Shown here: piece by piece, positions 4,238 through 8,056 of the stretch | How the letters are laid out: each line of letters opens with the position of its first letter | How positions within the stretch are numbered: the stretch's first letter is position 1 | Origin: an uncultured Paracoccaceae bacterium | GTDB taxonomy: Bacteria; Pseudomonadota; Alphaproteobacteria; Rhodobacterales; Rhodobacteraceae | Assembly (NCBI GenBank): GCA_913054485.1 | Contig: CAJXHQ010000119.1 | Location: 1 to 8,056, forward strand | Reading direction: 5' to 3' | Length of the DNA: 8,056 nt | Made by a program: the position numbers and the translations under genes | Notes under the pieces: generated by a model | What the model was told of the DNA's origin: nothing | The model's input: only the letters and a program-made list of their open reading frames with translations | The model's database searches: none

Positions 4238-7200
4238 TCAGAGATCCAGCTCGATCACCCCGTCCGGTTCTGCGGCGCGGCTCTGGCAGGTGATGATGGC
4301 GGTCTCGCGCTGCTTGTTGGAGAGCACGAAGTCGCGGTGCTCCACCGCGCCTGAGACCAGCCCGCATTTGCACACCCCGCAGATGCCGTCGGCGCATTTC
4401 ACGTCCACGTGGATGCCATTTTCCACCAGCACGTCCGACAGGTCCTTGTCTTCCGGCACCTGCAGTTCCTTGCCGGATTTGGCCAGCTTCACCGTGAAGG
4501 GGTGGTTTTCATACTCAGGCTGTTCGGGAACCGAGAAATATTCGAGGTGACGCGCCTCTTCCGGGAAGCCCTGCCGTTCTGCCGCCTCCATCACGCCTTC
4601 CATGTAGCGGTCCGGGCCGCAGGTGTAGACGTGCCAGCCGTCCTGATATCCAGCCAGCACCTGATCCAGATCGGCGCGGGTGCCCTGATCGGAGAAGTGA
4701 TACTGGACTTTATCGGCCCAGGGCATCTTGGGCAGGTCTTCCAGGTAGCCGGCACCCTCCTTGCGGCTGGCGGAGTAATGCAGCTCGAAATCCGCGCCCA
4801 AGGCATGCAGCCGGTGGGCGAAGGCAATCATCGGGGTGATGCCGATGCCGCCGCCCATAAGGAAGGTCTTGGAGGCCTCTTCCACCAGCTCAAAATGGTT
4901 GATCGGTTTGGAGACAAAGACTTTGCGCCCCTCGTGGAAGATCCGGTGCAAGAGTTTCGAGCCGCCGCGGCCTTCGTCCTCGCGCAGAACGCCGATCTGG
5001 TATTTGGACCGGTCTGCCGGATCGCCCGACATCGAATACTGACGCAGGAATTCAGGCGCGACCAAGATGTCCAGGTGCCCGCCTGCGGTCCATTCCGGCA
5101 GGCTGCCGCCGTTCATCGGCGTGAATTCGTACTTGGTGACATCGGATGTCATCGCCTCCACCGTGGACAGTTCGACCCGGATCACCGGCGCGTCTTTCTC
5201 ATCCGGCACAGTGTAGCGGTGCACCACGCTCAGGTCGCCCTTGGCGACGGCGGCCTTATAGTCCTCGGCCGAGAGCATGGCGTCATAGGCGCTAATGCCC
5301 GCCTCGCGGTCCATCGGGAAAGGATAGGGCCAGGGCGGCGGGGCCAGCGGGGCGGGGTAGACGGCGAGGGTCTGGTCCTCAAATTTCAGATCCAGATCCT
5401 TTTGCAGGTCACGCCGGTTCAGCGGGTGTTTGGTGGGCTTATAGGCACCGTCCTCCTGCAGCTCGATGTCCCACCACCATTTCTTGGTATCATTGAGCCC
5501 GCCATTGCCGACCGCATCGTCCAGCTTTGCCAGCGCCGGGGCAGCTGAGGGGAAGTTCATCGCGGCCCAGCGGAAGGGGGCCTCGGCAAACAGGCCTTCG
5601 AGGTTCCACGGGCAAGTCTTCATGCAGCGGCCGCACATGGCACCGCCCGGTGTGGTGATCCGGTAGGTGGCGCATTTCTGGCTGTCGCTCTTCCAGATCT
5701 CATAGCCGTTGAACATGCGCTTCGGCCCGGCGGTGATTGCGCCCGAGGGGCATTCGCGGGCGCATTTGTTGCAGGATTCGCAGAACTTCTGCAGGCCGAA
5801 GTCGATGGGCCTGTCGTGGTCCATCGGCATGTCGGTGGTCACGGCGCCCGATTTCAGGCGCGGGCCCAGATAGGGGTTCAGGATCACTTCGCCGATGCGG
5901 GAAACTTCGCCGAGGCCCGAGAGCAGCAGGAGCGGCGGCTGCAGCACTTCGCCGTCCATCACGGTATGTGCCTTGGCCTTGTAGCCAAGGTTGCGGATCT
6001 GCTGGGCGATCACCCCGCCCAGAAGCGAGAAGCGCAGATAGGCGCGCATGCTCTGCGCGACGGAAATCCAGTCGTCGCCGGAGGCGCCTTCCATCGTCTC
6101 GTAACCCTGGTCGATGATCATGCTGACGGCCTGATCATGCGGCGGGTCGATGGCTTCGCCGGTGGCGTCATGGGAATACCAGGTCCAGTCCGGGCAGCGC
6201 GACAGGCCCACGGCATCCACGCCGAGGAAATAGGTGGCGGCCTTGATATTGGCCGCGTTCCGCTGCGCATCCGTTGGCTTTTGCACTGCGGCGCTTTCGC
6301 CGTCCTGCAGCAGCACAAAAGCCCCCAGCGCGCGGCGCTGGGCAAAGCTGGGGGCGGATTTGCGTGCGTAATGCCCGCCCTTGGCACCGTCCTGCACGTT
6401 CTTACCCATGTCGCCGAACTGCGCGCGGGCAAACATGTCGGCGCGTTTGGGCACGCGGGCGACGTTCACCTCGTCGATGTAAGTGGTGGGGTCGTCGACC
6501 CGCTTCAGCTTCTCAAACGGGTGCGCGCCGTCCACGTAGCGCCGCTTGGCGTAAGGATCGCGGTTGAAGGCGGATTTGGCGTGGCCCTTGCCCAGCTTCC
6601 AGCCCAGGCCGTTCAGCGCGCCCGAGGGCTGCTGCGACAGCGGCAGCAGCGGTTTATCATGGGCGATCTCCATCGACATGGTCACGGCCGAGACCCCGAA
6701 CCGGGCGCCGAGCCACGGCGCGTGCAATTCGCCGTTCTCCAGCGTGGCAAGGCCTGCGGCCACGGCCAGCTGGTTCAGATCCACATCCGAAGACGCCGCC
6801 GTATGCGCCTTGGCGTCAAAGCCAAGCAGGCGAATGTAATTGGCAATCACCACGGCGGTTTCCGTGGTCAGCAGGCAGGCGCGGTGGTCCTGCGCGTCCA
6901 GGATCCACTCGCTGCCCGGCTCGTCCCGCTTGGGATCGCGCAGGTGTTCGTGCAGGAAGACAATGACATGGCTCTGACCATCAATGCCGGAAGGCGGGGC
7001 CTCCATGCTTTCCTTGAGGTCCGCCATGATCATGTCGATGCCCGAGGCCAGCGTCTTGGTCTGCCGCGTTTTCAGCGCATGGGACAGCCGGGTTATGTCC
7101 GGGTTGACCATCGGTTCCGCCAGAATGGCAGAGGCGGGCAGGGGACCGGTGCCGATCATCGTGCAGTCGTTAAAATAGCCAAAGGCCTTCAGGTGATCAG

Positions 7201-7453
7201 CGCGTTCCTGCGGGTCTTCCGGAACGCCTGCTTTGGCCGGGTTCACGAAGCCATCGCGGATCGCATCCATCATCGCCTGAAACTCGCCCATCGCATTGAC
7301 GATGCTTTCCGGGTTTCCCGGGCGGCGGAAGTCCAGCTGCTGCATCGGCGGCACGGCAGTCAGATCCGGCAGGGCATTGCCGCGCGCCAGACGCTCCAGC
7401 GGGTAGGGGCCAAAGTGGACCGGGCGGTTCTTGGTCGAGAATATCTGCGTCAT
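4238..7453 (-). CDS. self-sufficient catabolic reductive dehalogenase (RdhA-reductase fusion)
   Basis: This 1071-residue fusion protein starts at ATG 7453 (MTQIFSTKNRPVHFGPYPLE). AGGGA lies 11 bases upstream. Residues about 80-270 form a degenerate copy of the core, and about 395-555 the RdhA cobalamin-binding catalytic core. Then come two [4Fe-4S] motifs: FCESCNKCARECP (Cys558, 561, 564, 568), and Cys594 with MCGRCMKTCPW (Cys607, 610, 614). A linker leads to a phthalate dioxygenase reductase-like part: flavin motif RQYS (804-807), nucleotide motif GGGIGITPM (867-875) and YTCGP (943-947). The C-terminal plant-type [2Fe-2S] domain has CADGICGVC (Cys1020, 1025, 1028) and Cys1056. Electrons should flow NAD(P)H to flavin to [2Fe-2S] to [4Fe-4S] to cobalamin, removing halide from an organohalide. 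Tyr426 (DWTWYSH), Lys492/494 and Arg532/548 are candidate active-site residues by position only. There is no twin-arginine signal, so it should be cytoplasmic and non-respiratory, like BhbA and the Jhaorihella enzyme. Substrate (often halophenols or halo-hydroxybenzoates in this group) is unproven. A TTG start at 7540 is open but overlaps the divergent gene. Confidence 0.93.
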   Translation of the reverse strand: MTQIFSTKNRPVHFGPYPLERLARGNALPDLTAVPPMQQLDFRRPGNPESIVNAMGEFQAMMDAIRDGFVNPAKAGVPEDPQERADHLKAFGYFNDCTMIGTGPLPASAILAEPMVNPDITRLSHALKTRQTKTLASGIDMIMADLKESMEAPPSGIDGQSHVIVFLHEHLRDPKRDEPGSEWILDAQDHRACLLTTETAVVIANYIRLLGFDAKAHTAASSDVDLNQLAVAAGLATLENGELHAPWLGARFGVSAVTMSMEIAHDKPLLPLSQQPSGALNGLGWKLGKGHAKSAFNRDPYAKRRYVDGAHPFEKLKRVDDPTTYIDEVNVARVPKRADMFARAQFGDMGKNVQDGAKGGHYARKSAPSFAQRRALGAFVLLQDGESAAVQKPTDAQRNAANIKAATYFLGVDAVGLSRCPDWTWYSHDATGEAIDPPHDQAVSMIIDQGYETMEGASGDDWISVAQSMRAYLRFSLLGGVIAQQIRNLGYKAKAHTVMDGEVLQPPLLLLSGLGEVSRIGEVILNPYLGPRLKSGAVTTDMPMDHDRPIDFGLQKFCESCNKCARECPSGAITAGPKRMFNGYEIWKSDSQKCATYRITTPGGAMCGRCMKTCPWNLEGLFAEAPFRWAAMNFPSAAPALAKLDDAVGNGGLNDTKKWWWDIELQEDGAYKPTKHPLNRRDLQKDLDLKFEDQTLAVYPAPLAPPPWPYPFPMDREAGISAYDAMLSAEDYKAAVAKGDLSVVHRYTVPDEKDAPVIRVELSTVEAMTSDVTKYEFTPMNGGSLPEWTAGGHLDILVAPEFLRQYSMSGDPADRSKYQIGVLREDEGRGGSKLLHRIFHEGRKVFVSKPINHFELVEEASKTFLMGGGIGITPMIAFAHRLHALGADFELHYSASRKEGAGYLEDLPKMPWADKVQYHFSDQGTRADLDQVLAGYQDGWHVYTCGPDRYMEGVMEAAERQGFPEEARHLEYFSVPEQPEYENHPFTVKLAKSGKELQVPEDKDLSDVLVENGIHVDVKCADGICGVCKCGLVSGAVEHRDFVLSNKQRETAIITCQSRAAEPDGVIELDL

Positions 7454-7519
7454 GGCGTCCGGCTTCCCTGCGGTATTTGCGGTGGCTTTCTTGACTATCC
7501 CGAATTCCCCGGTGCAATC

Positions 7520-7539
7520 TGTCACCCGAATGAGTGACA
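7520..7539. promoter_or_regulatory. perfect dyad operator candidate TGTCAC-N8-GTGACA
   Basis: Six-base arms at 7520-7525 and 7534-7539 are perfect inverted repeats with centres 14 bp apart. The dyad covers the ATG (7530) of the divergent regulator and lies 67 bp upstream of the dehalogenase start. It is therefore well placed for a dimeric regulator to control both genes. The cognate protein is unknown; the neighbouring LuxR-like gene product or a GntR/MarR-type factor elsewhere are options. No promoter hexamers were assigned with confidence in the 76-bp gap. Confidence 0.5.
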
Positions 7540-8056
7540 AGTTTCCGCCCCGCCCCCTGCCGCATGACGAGATCGCCGCGCTGGCTGCCTCGGTTCCGAT
7601 GCCCGGTTTTGCCGACCGGCTGCTGGCCTATATCCGCAAGGCCGCCGATATCGCCAATTTCGGTACTTTCTACGTCGCCGACATGGCGCGCCCCGACCCG
7701 GTGCTGTCAATTTGGGCCGGAGAGATGAGCACTTATTGGTTCAACCGCAACGCCAGCACCATTCTTGCCAATGAACAGCTGACCCAAAGCATCCTCGACC
7801 GCATCCGAGCCGCCCGCGGCGGCGGACTGGTGATCGAGCGCTGGAGGCCCGAGCCGGATGACCCGATCAGCCCGATCTACGCCCGCGACAAGGCGATCGA
7901 GCGGGTCACCGTCTCCTCCTGCACCGACCGCGGCGGCTTCCAGTCTTTCTTCCTGCGCGGAGAAAAGGCCGGCTGGCTGACCGACCCGGAAATGGAGCGG
8001 CTGCAAGCCGTGCTGCCGCTGGCGCATGAGCTGATCGGGCTGAGGCACCGGATTGC
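7530..8056 (+). CDS. probable LuxR-type regulator, sensor half (runs off the window)
   Basis: An open frame from ATG 7530 to the window end gives 175 residues without a stop. It begins MSDKFPPRPLPHDEIAALAA and continues with FADRLLAYIRKAADIANFGT, YVADMARPDPVLSIWAGEMS, then YARDKAIERVTVSSC, FFLRGEKAGWLTDPEMERL and LPLAHELIGLRH. The layout resembles the N-terminal sensor region of a proteobacterial group of LuxR-type regulators, which is followed by a short helix and the C-terminal helix-turn-helix. That DNA-binding domain would begin just beyond the window, so the class rests on the sensor half alone. The gene is divergent from the dehalogenase (76 bp apart) and shares the dyad at 7520-7539, which suggests a pathway-specific regulator. 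No clear ribosome binding site precedes the ATG. An in-frame ATG at 7599 would shorten it by 23 residues and leave the dyad intergenic. Confidence 0.55.
   Translation, partial: MSDKFPPRPLPHDEIAALAASVPMPGFADRLLAYIRKAADIANFGTFYVADMARPDPVLSIWAGEMSTYWFNRNASTILANEQLTQSILDRIRAARGGGLVIERWRPEPDDPISPIYARDKAIERVTVSSCTDRGGFQSFFLRGEKAGWLTDPEMERLQAVLPLAHELIGLRHRI

Noticed and set aside
4409..5548. 379-codon plus-strand frame opposite the reductase part of the dehalogenase
   Set aside because: Same antisense effect. There are no family motifs and it lies wholly within a confident gene.
4238..7453. Respiratory (Tat-exported) reductive dehalogenase
   Set aside because: There is no twin-arginine signal at the N-terminus and no small membrane-anchor gene next to it. 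The fused reductase supplies electrons in the cytoplasm.
5816..7537. 573-codon open frame antisense to the dehalogenase
   Set aside because: It is a by-product of GC-rich codon use on the opposite strand. The product has no recognisable domain, while the minus strand encodes a fully motif-supported enzyme.
7454..7540. TTG start at 7540 giving a 1100-residue dehalogenase
   Set aside because: It uses a rare start, overlaps the divergent regulator and the operator dyad, and adds residues without family character. ATG 7453 has a ribosome binding site and a family-like N-terminus.
1..8056. CRISPR array or prophage structural genes
   Set aside because: No regularly spaced repeats beyond the two 21-bp units and no phage structural proteins were seen.

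Overview
The window looks like the chromosome of a marine-type alphaproteobacterium, most likely Rhodobacterales (roseobacter group). This rests on high GC, on a palindrome matching the FnrL box TTGAT-N4-ATCAA, and on the style of the ParDE, LysR and IS5 proteins. No species marker is present, so the placement is an inference.

Left part (1-2225) is a decayed integrated element. It opens inside a serine tRNA whose 3' end served as an integration target. On the opposite strand is the C-terminal half of a large serine recombinase, whose reading frame runs through the tRNA end and off the window. The recombinase carries an in-frame stop and is cut off by a broken IS5-family insertion sequence (539-1135). 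A frameshifted small helix-turn-helix gene with an unusual 21-bp repeat at its start follows, then a terminator-like hairpin, then an intact ParD/ParE toxin-antitoxin pair.

The junction region (2226-2507) has no convincing gene. It holds a perfect 16-bp palindrome that is an exact FNR/Dnr-type site.

The right part (2508-8056) is an organised metabolic locus. A LysR regulator (minus) diverges from a small NAD(P)-binding oxidoreductase (plus). That gene converges, across a strong hairpin terminator, on the centrepiece: a 1071-residue fused reductive dehalogenase (minus, 4238-7453). This protein combines a cobalamin-type RdhA core, two [4Fe-4S] clusters, a flavin/NAD(P)H reductase module and a C-terminal [2Fe-2S] ferredoxin domain. 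It has no Tat signal and no membrane-anchor partner, so it is expected to be a cytoplasmic, catabolic, self-sufficient NAD(P)H-dependent dehalogenase like Comamonas BhbA and the Jhaorihella enzyme, not a respiratory one. A divergent gene starting at 7530 and running off the right edge looks like the sensor half of a LuxR-type regulator. A perfect dyad (TGTCAC-N8-GTGACA) overlaps its start and lies just upstream of the dehalogenase.

Working model (inference): the right-hand genes form a small regulated module for removing halogen from an aromatic compound. The fused enzyme does the reduction, the divergent regulator senses the inducer, and the LysR/oxidoreductase pair may act on a related metabolite or be an unrelated neighbour. 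No cobalamin synthesis, halide transport or ring-cleavage genes are visible in the window.
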